Below, piece by piece: positions 32,783 to 42,573 of a stretch of DNA of 64,000 nucleotides. The stretch covers positions 620,001 to 684,000 of the forward strand of contig CAJTIY010000001.1 of the NCBI GenBank assembly GCA_910576555.1, read 5' to 3'. How positions within the stretch are numbered: position 1 is the stretch's first letter; each line of letters opens with the position of its first letter. The translations under genes and the position numbers were made by a program. The notes beneath the pieces are model-generated. The model was not told where the DNA came from, did not search any database, and saw nothing but the letters and a program-made list of their open reading frames with translations. The DNA is from an uncultured Alistipes sp. (GTDB taxonomy: Bacteria > Bacteroidota > Bacteroidia > Bacteroidales > Rikenellaceae).

Positions 32783-34942
32783 ATGAAAAAAATAATCCTG
32801 TTTATGGCTATCGCAGCTTTGGGAGCGACGGCATGCGACGAACGGCCGCAGTCCCTGACGATCGACAATGCGCTGACGGCCGAGGAGGTCGCCGCCGGCC
32901 GGCTCACGCCCGAGGTGATGTGGAAGATGAGCCGCGCGGGTTCGTCGTCGCTCTCGCCCGACGGCACGCGGCTACTCTACCAGCAGACCGACTATAACAT
33001 GGCCGAGAACCGCGGCGCGACGACCCTTTGGGTCGAAGACTTGGCAACGAAGCGCGCGACGCGGCTGACCGACTTCGCATCGAACAACCACTCGCCGCAG
33101 TGGAGCGCCGACGGCAGCGCGATCTACTTCCTCTCGGACCGCAGCGGCTCCTCGCAGGTATGGCGGATGAACGCCTCGGGCGGCGAAGCGACGCAGCTCA
33201 CGGGCAGCGGCGACGGCGAGGGCATTCCCGACGTGGAGGGCTTCGGCGTGAGCCCCGACGGCAAACGCATCTGGTGGGTGCAGACCGTGCACGCGGCCGA
33301 CCGCAAGTCGTCGGACCTCTACGAGGACATGGACAAGTCGAAGGCCCGCATCTACGACGACCTGATGGCCCGCCACTGGGACTACTGGGACGAGGGCGAC
33401 TACCGCCACATCTTCGTCGCCGACTTGGGCGCGGGACTCGTGACCGGAGGCACGGACATCCTCGGCCCGGAGGCGGCGTGGGACGCACCGCTGGCACCCT
33501 ATTTCGACATGGACGAGATCGCGTGGAACCCGCAGGGCACGCAGCTGGCCTACACCTGCAAGCCGCTGACGGGAACGGAATACGCCGTGTCGACCGACTC
33601 CGACATCTTCGTCTACGACGTGGCGACAGGCGAAACGACGAACATCTGCAAGCCGCTCACGGGCAAGCCCTGCACCGAAGGCGAGGTGCGCGATCTGCCG
33701 GTCGAGATGATCGGCTACGACAAATACCCCGTCTGGTCGCCCGACGGCACGAAGATCGCCTTCCTCTCGCAGCGCCGCCCGGGCAACGAGGCCGACAAGG
33801 CGCGCCTGTTCGTCTACGACTGCCGGACGGGCGAGATGCGCGACCTCACGGAGGACTTCGACTACAACGCGCAGAACGTCGTCTGGGAGGGCGAGGAGCG
33901 CCTCTGGTTCGTGGCGCCGATCGAGGCCACGCACCAGATCTGCCGCGTGGCGCTCACCGACGGCGAAGCGGAGGTGGTGACCGCGGGCGACCACGACATC
34001 AACGCCTTCACGATGGCCGGCGGCCGGATCGCGGCCGAGGTCTGCACGATCTCGATGGCGACCGAATTCTTCGAAGTGAACCCCGACGACGGTGCCATGA
34101 CGCGAATCTCGGCCGTCAATGCGCCCGTCTACGACGCCGTGAAGATGGGCGAAGTGCGGAAGCGCTGGGTGCGCACGACCGACGGCAAGCAGATGCTCAC
34201 GTGGGTGATCCTGCCGCCCGACTTCGACCCGGCGAAGAAGTATCCCGTGCTGCTCTACTGTCAGGGCGGCCCGCAGAGCGTCGTGTCGCAGTTCTGGAGC
34301 TACCGCTGGAACTTCCAGCTGATGGCCGCGCAGGGCTATGTCGTGGTGGCCCCGAACCGCCGCGGCCTCCCCTCCTTCGGACAGGAGTGGCTCGATCAGA
34401 TCTCGGGCGACTACTCGGGACAGAACATCCGCGACTACCTCTCGGCCATCGACGACGTGGCGCGGGAGCCGTGGGCCGACGAGACCCGCATGGGCTGCGT
34501 GGGCGCCTCGTACGGCGGCTATTCGGTCTACTTCCTCGCGGGCTGCCACGAAAAGCGGTTCAAGGCCTTCATCGCCCACTGCGGCATCTTCAACTTCGAG
34601 TCGATGTACGGCGAGACGGAGGAGCTCTTCTTCCTCCACAACGACTACGGCGGCCCCTACTGGGACAACGAAAACGCTGTGGCGCAGCGCTCCTACGCCC
34701 ACTCGCCCCACAAGTACGTGGCCAAGTGGGACACGCCGATGCTGATCGTCACGGGCGAGTACGACTTCCGCATTCCCTACACGCAGTCGCTCGAGGCCTT
34801 CACGGCGGCCCGCATGCGGGGCATTCCGGCACGGCTCGTCTCCTTCGAGGACGAGGCGCATCAGGTGTTCCGCCCGCAGAACTCGCTGGTGTGGAACCGC
34901 GAATTCTTCGGCTGGCTCGACAAGTACGTCAAGCAGGAGTAA
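32783..34942 (+). CDS. S9-family (prolyl oligopeptidase-like) serine peptidase lipoprotein
   Basis: Protein of 719 residues with a lipoprotein signal (LGATAC, Cys18). A seven-bladed beta-propeller (WD40-like repeats such as SPQWSADGSAIYFLSDRSG and YPVWSPDGTKIAFLSQRRPG) precedes an alpha/beta-hydrolase domain. The catalytic triad is visible: Ser576 in GASYGG, Asp661 in GEYDFRIPY and His693 in DEAHQVFRP. This is the dipeptidyl-peptidase/acylaminoacyl-peptidase layout; such secreted enzymes trim dipeptides from oligopeptides. ATG 32783 gives the signal. A GC-rich hairpin (34966-34974 with 34989-34997) follows the stop, without a T run. Confidence 0.92.
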   Translation: MKKIILFMAIAALGATACDERPQSLTIDNALTAEEVAAGRLTPEVMWKMSRAGSSSLSPDGTRLLYQQTDYNMAENRGATTLWVEDLATKRATRLTDFASNNHSPQWSADGSAIYFLSDRSGSSQVWRMNASGGEATQLTGSGDGEGIPDVEGFGVSPDGKRIWWVQTVHAADRKSSDLYEDMDKSKARIYDDLMARHWDYWDEGDYRHIFVADLGAGLVTGGTDILGPEAAWDAPLAPYFDMDEIAWNPQGTQLAYTCKPLTGTEYAVSTDSDIFVYDVATGETTNICKPLTGKPCTEGEVRDLPVEMIGYDKYPVWSPDGTKIAFLSQRRPGNEADKARLFVYDCRTGEMRDLTEDFDYNAQNVVWEGEERLWFVAPIEATHQICRVALTDGEAEVVTAGDHDINAFTMAGGRIAAEVCTISMATEFFEVNPDDGAMTRISAVNAPVYDAVKMGEVRKRWVRTTDGKQMLTWVILPPDFDPAKKYPVLLYCQGGPQSVVSQFWSYRWNFQLMAAQGYVVVAPNRRGLPSFGQEWLDQISGDYSGQNIRDYLSAIDDVAREPWADETRMGCVGASYGGYSVYFLAGCHEKRFKAFIAHCGIFNFESMYGETEELFFLHNDYGGPYWDNENAVAQRSYAHSPHKYVAKWDTPMLIVTGEYDFRIPYTQSLEAFTAARMRGIPARLVSFEDEAHQVFRPQNSLVWNREFFGWLDKYVKQE

Positions 34943-35113
34943 CCGCTCCCTGCCCGTTCCCCCTACCGCCCCCGCCGCCCGATCGCGACGGGGGCGGAAC
35001 GTTATTACGCACGCACAAGGCGCCGTATTGCGCAGAAAAGCACCATTTCCGGAGACGAAAAGAACAGCGGAACCGGCTGTTCGTGATGAAAAACACCCGG
35101 TTCGTTGAATTTA

Positions 35114-35145
35114 TTTCCCGGAGGAGCGGGTTATGGTTACCTTTG
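35114..35145 (+). promoter_or_regulatory. Promoter of the 35-45 kb surface-protein operon
   Basis: TTTC at 35114-35117 (one base off TTTG), a 20-nt spacer, and a perfect TACCTTTG at 35138-35145. It overlaps the ATG at 35133, so that start is excluded and translation begins at 35175 or 35181. No other consensus promoter was found before 45.2 kb on this strand. Confidence 0.72.
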
Positions 35146-35180
35146 TCCGACCTACATCACAGACCCAATCGCATATGCTG

Positions 35181-37010
35181 ATGAAATTACGTACATACCT
35201 GATCGCCGCGGCATTGCTCGCCTCGGCCTGCTCGCACGACGACGAGCCGGCGCCGGCAGTCGGAGGGCGCACGATCGCCGTCGTGATCGGAAGCAGCTCG
35301 GAGAGCCGCCCCGCGACCGCCGGCACCCGGACCGAGATCGACACCGACGACGGCCAGACGATCCGCTGGAGCACCGACGACCGGATCGCCCTCTGGGCCG
35401 TGGACGCCGCGCAGGGCACGGCAGCCTTCGAGGCGCTCCCCTTCCGGATGTACCACTACGACGAGACGTTCGACCGGGCCCGTTTCACGGGCGACATTCC
35501 CGAGATGACGGCGGGCACCTACGCCTATTACGCCGTCTCGCCCCTGCCCGAGAGCTTCTCGGGAACGCGGGCGACGTTCGAAATTCCGGCCGTGCAGCGC
35601 ATCGAAAACGGGGCGGCGAAGGGAGGTTACACCCGTCTGCCCCACGACGTGATGATCGCCGCACCGATCGCGGATGCCGGCGAGCTGACCGAAGGCGACA
35701 ACAGCGACCGCATCTCGCTCCGCTTCAGCCATAAGGTCCACCTGCTGAAACTCACCGTGCGCGGCAATGCGCTGGGCGAACCGGTCAGCGAAATGGACCT
35801 GATCTTCCCGCAGCCCGTCGTGGGACGGCTCACCCTCGATGTCGCCGATCCCGATGCCCCGGCGGAGCTCGCCGAGAGCGGCAATACGCTGACGCTGCGC
35901 TTCGCCGAACCCGTGGAGCCGGGCACGACGGTCTTCGCGGCCATCGTACCGACGGACCTCACGGGCGAGGAGATCCGCATCATCTCCTACGGCGAAACGG
36001 GATTCTCCGAGCAGCGGAGCTTCACCCCGAAAAAAGCCTTCGAAGCGGGACACACCACGCCGCTCGCCTACGACATCCCGGCGATGGGAGCACCCTACAC
36101 CCACCTCGTCGTATCGCTGCCCGAAGACAAGGGCACGCTGACGCTGGGCGAAGAGGTTCGCAAGGCGACCCTCACGGCTCCCGAGGGAGCGCTCTTCGAC
36201 AACGGCTCGAACGTCCGCGACATCGCATTCGACGCCGAAGGCCGAGCCGTGATCCGCTTCAAGCCCGCGTGGGTCGACAACCTCTCCGGCAAGGAGGTGG
36301 CGGTGACGTTCGAATCGGACCACGCCCGCGTCGACGCCCGCCGCACCGTGGTCATGCCCGCGATCGAGCCCAACGCCGGAAATGCGATCGGGGTCGAAGT
36401 CCCCTATCTGTTCGAGGAGGATTTCAGCGGTACGACGACCCACTCCAACAACGGCGCGCTGAACAGCACGGGACACCAATCGACGACGCAGTGGTGCGAC
36501 GATTGGGGACTGCCCGGCTGGAGCGGCAACCAGTTCCACATCGAAGGAGGCAAGGCGCTGGCGATCCGCCACCAAGCCGAAAAGTTCTTCCTGCTGGGCA
36601 CCTACCGGGGCCGCATGGACTCGGCTCCCATCGGCGCGGGACTGAAGGTGCCGACGCGGGTGCACGTCTTCTTCAATTACACCGGCAAGAACAACCCGGG
36701 AGGTACGCCGGTGCTCACCTACGGATTCACGACCGATCAGAGTGCGCTCTTCGGATACTATCAGGGCGGCAGCGCCGCGATCAAGGGCGGCACCCTGATC
36801 GAAAACGCCAAAGGCACCGTGAACGTACCGACGGACGGAACGCTCGGCGACCTGAACCCCGAGACGGCACCCTCGATCGAATTCGATATCGACGACTGCC
36901 ACGACCAGCACCGCCTGTCGTGGGACTGCGCGGTCGCGTCGCCCCCGAGCCGCAGTTCGCAGCAATGGGTCTTCATCGACAACATCCGCGTCTCGATCGT
37001 CGCCCAATAA
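35181..37010 (+). CDS. Fimbrillin-like surface lipoprotein
   Basis: Protein of 609 residues from ATG 35181 (35175 is also possible). The lipobox is ASAC (Cys17). The N-terminal half matches the fimbrillin-like family: GTRTEID, then a WSTDDRIALWAV stretch and TAGTYAYYAVSP. The middle holds Ig-like strands. The C-terminal 200 residues (EEDFSG onward, with WCDDWGLPGWSG and a final WVFIDNIRVSIV) look like a jelly-roll carbohydrate-binding or adhesin-type domain. It is the first gene of the cluster. A shaft or anchor subunit or a ligand-binding protein are both possible. Confidence 0.75.
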   Translation: MKLRTYLIAAALLASACSHDDEPAPAVGGRTIAVVIGSSSESRPATAGTRTEIDTDDGQTIRWSTDDRIALWAVDAAQGTAAFEALPFRMYHYDETFDRARFTGDIPEMTAGTYAYYAVSPLPESFSGTRATFEIPAVQRIENGAAKGGYTRLPHDVMIAAPIADAGELTEGDNSDRISLRFSHKVHLLKLTVRGNALGEPVSEMDLIFPQPVVGRLTLDVADPDAPAELAESGNTLTLRFAEPVEPGTTVFAAIVPTDLTGEEIRIISYGETGFSEQRSFTPKKAFEAGHTTPLAYDIPAMGAPYTHLVVSLPEDKGTLTLGEEVRKATLTAPEGALFDNGSNVRDIAFDAEGRAVIRFKPAWVDNLSGKEVAVTFESDHARVDARRTVVMPAIEPNAGNAIGVEVPYLFEEDFSGTTTHSNNGALNSTGHQSTTQWCDDWGLPGWSGNQFHIEGGKALAIRHQAEKFFLLGTYRGRMDSAPIGAGLKVPTRVHVFFNYTGKNNPGGTPVLTYGFTTDQSALFGYYQGGSAAIKGGTLIENAKGTVNVPTDGTLGDLNPETAPSIEFDIDDCHDQHRLSWDCAVASPPSRSSQQWVFIDNIRVSIVAQ

Positions 37011-37023
37011 CACACCTCAAGCC

Positions 37024-37788
37024 ATGAAAAGACACCTGACGATACTCATCGCCCTCGCGGCCGCGGCCTGCGGCGCAGAGAGCGGACCGGACGAAGCGGG
37101 CTACGGCTCGCTGCGCATCGACTGCCGGGCCGACGCACGGATCGAGACGGCGGCCTCGCGCGCTGCGGCCCTTCCCGACGGAAGCGAGTTCGCACTGCGC
37201 ATCACGGGCGACGGATTCGACCGCTCGTGGGAGCGCATGACCGACTTCGCAGCCGAGGATCCCCTGCTCAAGGAGGGTCGCTACACGGCGACGGTCTCCT
37301 ACGGCGATCCCGATGCCGAAGGATACGACCTGCCCTGCTTCAGAGGCTCGACCGATGTGACGGTCGTAGCGCGCCGGACCGCCACGGCCTCCGTCACGGC
37401 GCGTCTGACCAACGTCCCCGCCGTCGTGCGGGCCACGCCGCAGTTCCTCGCCTACTACCACGACATCCGCTTCGCGCTGACGACCGAGGCGGGCAACGAA
37501 TTCCTCCATGCGCTCGACGCGGAGGGATACGAGGAGCGCGAGGTCTACGTACGGGCCGACGGCACGCTGACCGTCGCCGGCACAGCGCGGCGCCAGAGCC
37601 AGACGGGCACGGACGCCGGCATCGAAGTGCGCTTCGACGCCGTGACCCGCACGGCCGAGCTCGGCAAACGCCACATTTTCCTCTTCGACGCCCCCGAAAC
37701 GGGCGGCGCGACGCTGACCATCCGCATCGGCGACGACTACACGGAGACCGTCGAGTTCGACTGCGAACTCAACGAGGAAGCCCGATAA
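37024..37788 (+). CDS. DUF4493-type lipoprotein (small)
   Basis: Protein of 254 residues with lipobox AAAC (Cys16). The opening GYGSLRIDCRADARIETAASR, then a domain of alternating strands with a GRYTATVSYGDP loop, is the DUF4493 pattern (a PapD/transthyretin-like domain family specific to Bacteroidota). The C-terminal end is a second strand-rich domain (ATLTIRIGDDYTETVEF). No enzyme motif. It lies 13 bp after the fimbrillin-like gene and 24 bp before the next DUF4493 gene. Confidence 0.78.
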   Translation: MKRHLTILIALAAAACGAESGPDEAGYGSLRIDCRADARIETAASRAAALPDGSEFALRITGDGFDRSWERMTDFAAEDPLLKEGRYTATVSYGDPDAEGYDLPCFRGSTDVTVVARRTATASVTARLTNVPAVVRATPQFLAYYHDIRFALTTEAGNEFLHALDAEGYEEREVYVRADGTLTVAGTARRQSQTGTDAGIEVRFDAVTRTAELGKRHIFLFDAPETGGATLTIRIGDDYTETVEFDCELNEEAR

Positions 37789-37812
37789 ACGAAAAACAAA
37801 GACACGAACGAT

Positions 37813-39588
37813 ATGAAACCTTTCAACCCCATTCGCACGCTCGCGGTCCTCGCGCTGCTCGCCGCAGGATGCGTCGACGAAGAACCCGCCTACAACAAGC
37901 AGCCCGGCGGCGGAGAGACGCCCTCGGCCGAAGTCGGATACCTCGCGCTGGCGAAGATGGACCTGCAGGTCATCTACGACGGCGAGACCGAAACGGAAAA
38001 CGACGATACGGGCGACCAGACCCAGCGGCCGCAGTCGCGCGCCGGCGAGCAGTCGAATACCGACGGCTTCATCGTGGAGATTCTCGATGCCGCGCAGGCC
38101 TCGGTGCTCCGCACCACCTACGGCGAACTCAAGAAGCGGACCGAGCCGCTCGAGCTGCCGACGGGCGCCTACACGCTGGAGGTGCGCTCGCACGAGTCGA
38201 TACCCGATCTCGGCAACGAGCCGGTCTACGGCAAGACGACCTCCTTCGCGATCGTCAAGAACGAACTCACGGAGCTGGAGAAGGTCACCTGCACGCTGGC
38301 CAACATCAAGGTGTCGCTGATGTGCTCGGCCGACCTCGCGGCACGGCTCGACACCGATGCCACGCGGGCGAACGTCTCGCTCGGCGACGCGGCGCACGCC
38401 TTCACGGTGGGCGATCCGACGCCCGTCTACTTCCGGGCCGTCGAGGCCAGCAACCGCCTCTCGTTCCGCCTCGAAGGGCGCTTCGCCGACGGCGGCGACG
38501 TACGTTTCTCGAAGACGATCGACGACGTAAGGGCCGGACAGTGGCGCAAGATCTCGCTCGTGATCGTCTACGCCGACAAGGGAGGCATCAAGTTCGACAT
38601 CAAGGTGGACAACTTCGTGCAGGACGAGGAGATCGTCATCGGCGACACGTCCGATCCGTGGGAGTACATCTTCACGGAGGAACCCGAGATCGACCCCTCG
38701 GCGCCCTCGCTCGTGTGGCCGGGCCACGACCTCGCGCAACCCGTCGAACTCGCCCCGGCGATGTTCGACCGCACGGACGCCTTCCTCCTCGACCTCGCAG
38801 CGCCCAACGGGCTGCAGTCGCTCAAGATCGACATCGCGTCGGACAACGCGGACTTCCTGCAGTCGATGGAGGGCCTGCAGCTCCCCGCGACCTTCGATCT
38901 CTGCGCCCTCGCACCGGGCGATGCCGCCTATCGCTGGCTGGCCGAAGTCTTCGAGATGCCCGCAGGCGATGCGCTCGCAGGAGCGACCGCGCAGCGCTTC
39001 GACCTGCTCAAGCCGATGAAGCTCCTGCGCGACTTCGAAGGCACGCACACCTTCGCCGCGACGATGACCGACGCCGCAGGCCTCACCGCCGAGACGCGCC
39101 TCACGCTCGTCGTCAAGGGGCAGGCCGCAATCGCCGCACCCTCGATCGAGTGGGCCGGACACGACCTCGGCGCCGTCCACACGCTGGAGCAGGACATGAG
39201 CATTACGGTCGACATCGCGGCCGAGGCCGGCATCCGCTCGCTGCTCGTCACCATCGAGTCGGAGGCACTGAAGCCGCTGCTGCAGGTGGCGGCACCCTCG
39301 CTGACCGAACAGTTCGACCTCTGCACGATCGACGGCGACGATCCCGACGCGGCCGAATTTCTGAAGAGCACCGTGGGCTTCCCCGTAGGCGACGAGGTGC
39401 GCGGCCGCACGGCGACGCAGTTCTCCGTGGCTTCGGTCTTCTGCAACATCCTGCGCAACGATCTGGAACCCACCGTCGCGGGCGAGCCCAACGTATACAC
39501 GTTCCGGCTCGAAGCGATCGACAACGAGGGCCGCAGCTCGGGTCCCGTCGCCCTGATGCTCCGCCAACCCGAAACGACCAACGAATAA
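37813..39588 (+). CDS. DUF4493-type lipoprotein (large, with repeated domains)
   Basis: Protein of 591 residues with lipobox LAAGC (Cys20). After an acidic linker comes a DUF4493-type opening (GYLALAKMDLQVIYD ... GFIVEILDAAQASVLRTTYGEL) that repeats the pattern of the preceding gene. Two further copies of one domain lie in the second half; both contain the block WxGHDL, then an LxxxxM (I)D(I)A stretch, then xxxLQS/LLQ and EQFDLC or ATFDLC. These residues are visible near 310-390 and 440-530. So the gene carries an internal duplication. The function is unknown. It probably extends from the outer surface. Confidence 0.78.
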   Translation: MKPFNPIRTLAVLALLAAGCVDEEPAYNKQPGGGETPSAEVGYLALAKMDLQVIYDGETETENDDTGDQTQRPQSRAGEQSNTDGFIVEILDAAQASVLRTTYGELKKRTEPLELPTGAYTLEVRSHESIPDLGNEPVYGKTTSFAIVKNELTELEKVTCTLANIKVSLMCSADLAARLDTDATRANVSLGDAAHAFTVGDPTPVYFRAVEASNRLSFRLEGRFADGGDVRFSKTIDDVRAGQWRKISLVIVYADKGGIKFDIKVDNFVQDEEIVIGDTSDPWEYIFTEEPEIDPSAPSLVWPGHDLAQPVELAPAMFDRTDAFLLDLAAPNGLQSLKIDIASDNADFLQSMEGLQLPATFDLCALAPGDAAYRWLAEVFEMPAGDALAGATAQRFDLLKPMKLLRDFEGTHTFAATMTDAAGLTAETRLTLVVKGQAAIAAPSIEWAGHDLGAVHTLEQDMSITVDIAAEAGIRSLLVTIESEALKPLLQVAAPSLTEQFDLCTIDGDDPDAAEFLKSTVGFPVGDEVRGRTATQFSVASVFCNILRNDLEPTVAGEPNVYTFRLEAIDNEGRSSGPVALMLRQPETTNE

Positions 39589-39591
39589 ACG

Positions 39592-41727
39592 ATGCCGATG
39601 AAACGACACATACTCCGCCTCTTGGCGGCATCGCTGCTGCTCGGAGCCTGCTCCGAACCCCTCGTCGACTCCGCGGCATCGGGCGACGAAGGCGGGCTGG
39701 CACTGCGCGTGGCGACCTCGCGCAACGAGACCGACGCCGCCTACGATCCGATGGAACACCTCGTCGTGCGCCTCTACAACGCCGAAGGGGGCCTGCTGCG
39801 CAAGTACACCGCGGCGGACGACATACCCGCACGGCTGGCGCTGCGCGCGGGCGACTACCGCATCGCCGTCGAAGCGGGCGAACGCGCTGCGGCCGACTTC
39901 GTGAAACGGTTCTACACGGGCGAGGAGACCTTCACCGTGACGGCCGGCGAGACCACCCCCGCCGAGGTAACCTGCCGCATCCGCAACACGACGGTCGAAA
40001 TCCGATTCGACGCCTCGGTCGCCGAGCAGCTCGCCGAAGGATACCGCGCCACGGTCATGACGGGCGAGGCGTTCGACGCCGAAGCCGCAGCCTCCGGAGC
40101 CGTTCCGGCACTCGACTACACAACCGACGCCACGGGCTACTTCACGCTGCCCGAAGGGGTGACCGCAATGGCCTACCGCTTCGAGGGCTCGCACCCCGAG
40201 CGCGGCGAGATCAGCCGCGAAGGGCGGCTTTCCGACCTGAAGGAGGGCGGCAAATACACGCTGACGTTCCGCTTCTCGAAGGACAAGCCGGGTTACCTCG
40301 AGGTACTGCTCATCGAAGTGGATCCCTCGACCGACGACCGGGACGACACGATCATCTTCAGCCCCGATCCGAGCATCGAGGGCGTCGACTTTGACATGGC
40401 CGAGACGCAGCGCTACACGGCGGGCGAGCGGAGCTTCCGCATCGCGACGATGGGCGCCATGCAGCGCGTGACGCTGACGGCCGACGGCACGGAGCATACG
40501 CTCTACGACGCGGCGAACGCCGATCTCGCGCTGCCCGAGGGCATCGCCGCCGTCGCCGGCAGCCGGCAGGCGCTTACCGTGACCCTCTCCGACCCCTTCT
40601 TCGCGACGCTCGGGGCCGGCGACCGGACGCTCGCATTCGACATCGCGGATGCCGACGGGGGCCATCTCGCCGCCGCGGCGACCTTCCGCCTGCAAGGACT
40701 GCTGCCCGTCGCCGAGACGGACTACGATCTCTGGACCAATACGGTGAAACTCAAAGCGCTGGTATTCGATCCCGAAGCTGCGGTGACCTTCGCCTTCCGC
40801 AAGGAAGACGGCGCATGGATCGAGCTTCCCGGAACATATGCGGGCGACGACATCTTCGAAGCGGAGACCACGGCCTCGTGGTCGGAGGGCACCAACGACG
40901 CAGGGCTCGCCGTATACCGGCCCGATCCCGCCACCGGCGTCTTCGCCGCAGGCCGCTACGCCTACCGCGCGACGATCGACGGCGCGGAGACGGCCGAGGC
41001 GACCTTCACGACCGCGGCGGGAGCGCCGATACCCGGCGGCGACATGGAGAACGGCGCGATGTCGTGCTTCAACAACGACCACGGCTCCTTCTGGGACAGC
41101 GGCAACAACTCGATGAGCGATCCGCTGTGCGTGCAGTCGACCTTCGCGGGCATAGCGGGAAGCTACTGCGCCAAACTGGCCGCCAACAAGCCTATGGCGC
41201 TGGTCAACTTGGCGGCCGGCAACCTCTTCACCGGATCGTTCGTCGTGAAAGGCGTGGGCGGCACCGTATCGTTCGGTCAGCCCTACGCATGGACCGCGCG
41301 CCCCACGGCGCTGCGGCTGCTCTACTACGCCGCATCGCTCGGTGCCGTGAACCAAAACCAGCACGCGGGACCGCTGGAGGTAGGTACGCAGGACCGCATG
41401 CGCATCTACGTGGCGATCGTCGACTGGGACGCGCCGCATGACGTCAAGTCGGGATCGAAAAAGCCCGAAGGGGTATGGGATCCGACCGACCGCACTTCGG
41501 TCGGCGAAGGGGCGATCGTCGGCTACGGTTCGACCTTCATCGACACGCAGTCGGAGGGCGATGCGATGATTCCGCTCGAGCTTCCGATCCACTACTACGA
41601 CAAAGAACTCAAACCCTCGAAGGCCTACACGCTCGTGATCTCCTGTGCGACGAGCGCCTACGGCGACTTCATGAACGGCTGCACGACCAACGTGCTCTAC
41701 GTCGACGACTTCGCATGGGTTTACTAA
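39592..41727 (+). CDS. DUF4493/PCMD-domain lipoprotein (largest of the cluster)
   Basis: Protein of 711 residues (709 from the second ATG at 39598), lipobox LGAC. The N-terminal DUF4493-like domain (LALRVATSRNE ... LVVRLYNAEGGLLRKY) is followed by strand-rich domains. The C-terminal 220 residues match the PCMD (putative carbohydrate metabolism) domain: GGDMENGAMSCF, then FWDSGNNSMS, KLAANKPMALVNLAAGNLFTG, and a final NVLYVDDFAWVY. It shares the PCMD block with the last gene of the cluster. PCMD domains are thought to bind glycans. Here it is inferred to be a surface binding protein. Confidence 0.8.
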   Translation: MPMKRHILRLLAASLLLGACSEPLVDSAASGDEGGLALRVATSRNETDAAYDPMEHLVVRLYNAEGGLLRKYTAADDIPARLALRAGDYRIAVEAGERAAADFVKRFYTGEETFTVTAGETTPAEVTCRIRNTTVEIRFDASVAEQLAEGYRATVMTGEAFDAEAAASGAVPALDYTTDATGYFTLPEGVTAMAYRFEGSHPERGEISREGRLSDLKEGGKYTLTFRFSKDKPGYLEVLLIEVDPSTDDRDDTIIFSPDPSIEGVDFDMAETQRYTAGERSFRIATMGAMQRVTLTADGTEHTLYDAANADLALPEGIAAVAGSRQALTVTLSDPFFATLGAGDRTLAFDIADADGGHLAAAATFRLQGLLPVAETDYDLWTNTVKLKALVFDPEAAVTFAFRKEDGAWIELPGTYAGDDIFEAETTASWSEGTNDAGLAVYRPDPATGVFAAGRYAYRATIDGAETAEATFTTAAGAPIPGGDMENGAMSCFNNDHGSFWDSGNNSMSDPLCVQSTFAGIAGSYCAKLAANKPMALVNLAAGNLFTGSFVVKGVGGTVSFGQPYAWTARPTALRLLYYAASLGAVNQNQHAGPLEVGTQDRMRIYVAIVDWDAPHDVKSGSKKPEGVWDPTDRTSVGEGAIVGYGSTFIDTQSEGDAMIPLELPIHYYDKELKPSKAYTLVISCATSAYGDFMNGCTTNVLYVDDFAWVY

Positions 41728-41747
41728 CCGCACAAAACGCACCCGAC

Positions 41748-42566
41748 ATGCGCAAAACACTACTCGCGACACTCTTCGCGGCATCGGTCTTCGGAACGGC
41801 CACGGCCCAGACGCCGGCATCGGAGCCGAAGCGGATCGTCGTCACGACCGACTCGCTGCTGCTGCCCGATCCGCCTACGATCAACGAACTCCGCCGCGAA
41901 CGCGGACTGACGGACGTCAACAACCTCTTCGTCCCCAAAGGCCAGTGGATCTTCGGCGGTACGGCCTCCTACTCGACCCATACCAACGAAGGCTATCAGT
42001 TTCTGGTGGTCGAAGGCATCCGCTCGAAGGGCTACACGTTCCGCGTCAGCCCGATGATCGCCTACGCCCTGCGCGACAACATGGCGCTCGGCGGGCGCTT
42101 CATCTACTCGCGTACGCTGCTCAAGCTCGACGAGGCCAAGATCAAGCTCGGCGAGGAGGATTCGGGCATCGATCTCTCGGCCAAAGATTTCTACGCCCTG
42201 CGCCACAGCTACGAGGCGGCGGTCATCTGGCGGCAGTATATTCCGCTGGGGCGCAACAAACGCTTCGCGCTGTTCAACGAGATGTCGCTCTCGGCCGGAG
42301 GCACGCAGGCGAAGTTCGCCAACGACGCACCCGTGAAAGGCACCTACGAGCGGGGCTACACGGTGGCGCTGGGCGTATCGCCGGGCATCATCGCTTTCGC
42401 CACGAACAACATGGCCGTGGAGGTGAACGTCGGCGTGATGGGTATCTCCTATTCGAGCACCGAGCAGGTGCACAATCAGGTGACGGTGGGCCACCGTTCG
42501 GCCAGCAAGATGAATTTTAAAGTCAACATCTTCTCGATCGGCCTCGGCGTGGCCTTCTACCTCTAA
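41748..42566 (+). CDS. Outer-membrane beta-barrel protein, paralogue 1
   Basis: Protein of 272 residues with a Sec signal ending GTATAQ. The body reads as amphipathic strands (WIFGGTASYSTHTNEGYQF, YTFRVSPMIAYALRDNMALGGRFIY, AVIWRQYIPLGRNKRFALFNE) with a final aromatic-rich strand IFSIGLGVAFYL, typical of Bacteroidota barrels. It shares several blocks with the next gene: a DVNNL/RDNMALG-type strand and the end ASKMNFKVNIFSIG. It lies 20 bp after the large lipoprotein gene. ATG 41748 gives the signal peptide; the frame upstream is a shadow. Confidence 0.82.
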   Translation: MRKTLLATLFAASVFGTATAQTPASEPKRIVVTTDSLLLPDPPTINELRRERGLTDVNNLFVPKGQWIFGGTASYSTHTNEGYQFLVVEGIRSKGYTFRVSPMIAYALRDNMALGGRFIYSRTLLKLDEAKIKLGEEDSGIDLSAKDFYALRHSYEAAVIWRQYIPLGRNKRFALFNEMSLSAGGTQAKFANDAPVKGTYERGYTVALGVSPGIIAFATNNMAVEVNVGVMGISYSSTEQVHNQVTVGHRSASKMNFKVNIFSIGLGVAFYL

Positions 42567-42573
42567 ACACGGC

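Noticed and set aside
35133..35180. Earlier ATG (35133) for the fimbrillin-like gene
   Set aside because: It lies within the TACC-TTTG promoter region, upstream of any transcript, and the lipoprotein signal begins at 35175/35181.
36973..41820. 1615-codon open frame on the - strand
   Set aside because: It runs through three well-formed lipoprotein genes with signals and short gaps on the + strand. No motif or promoter supports it; codon bias explains the lack of stops.
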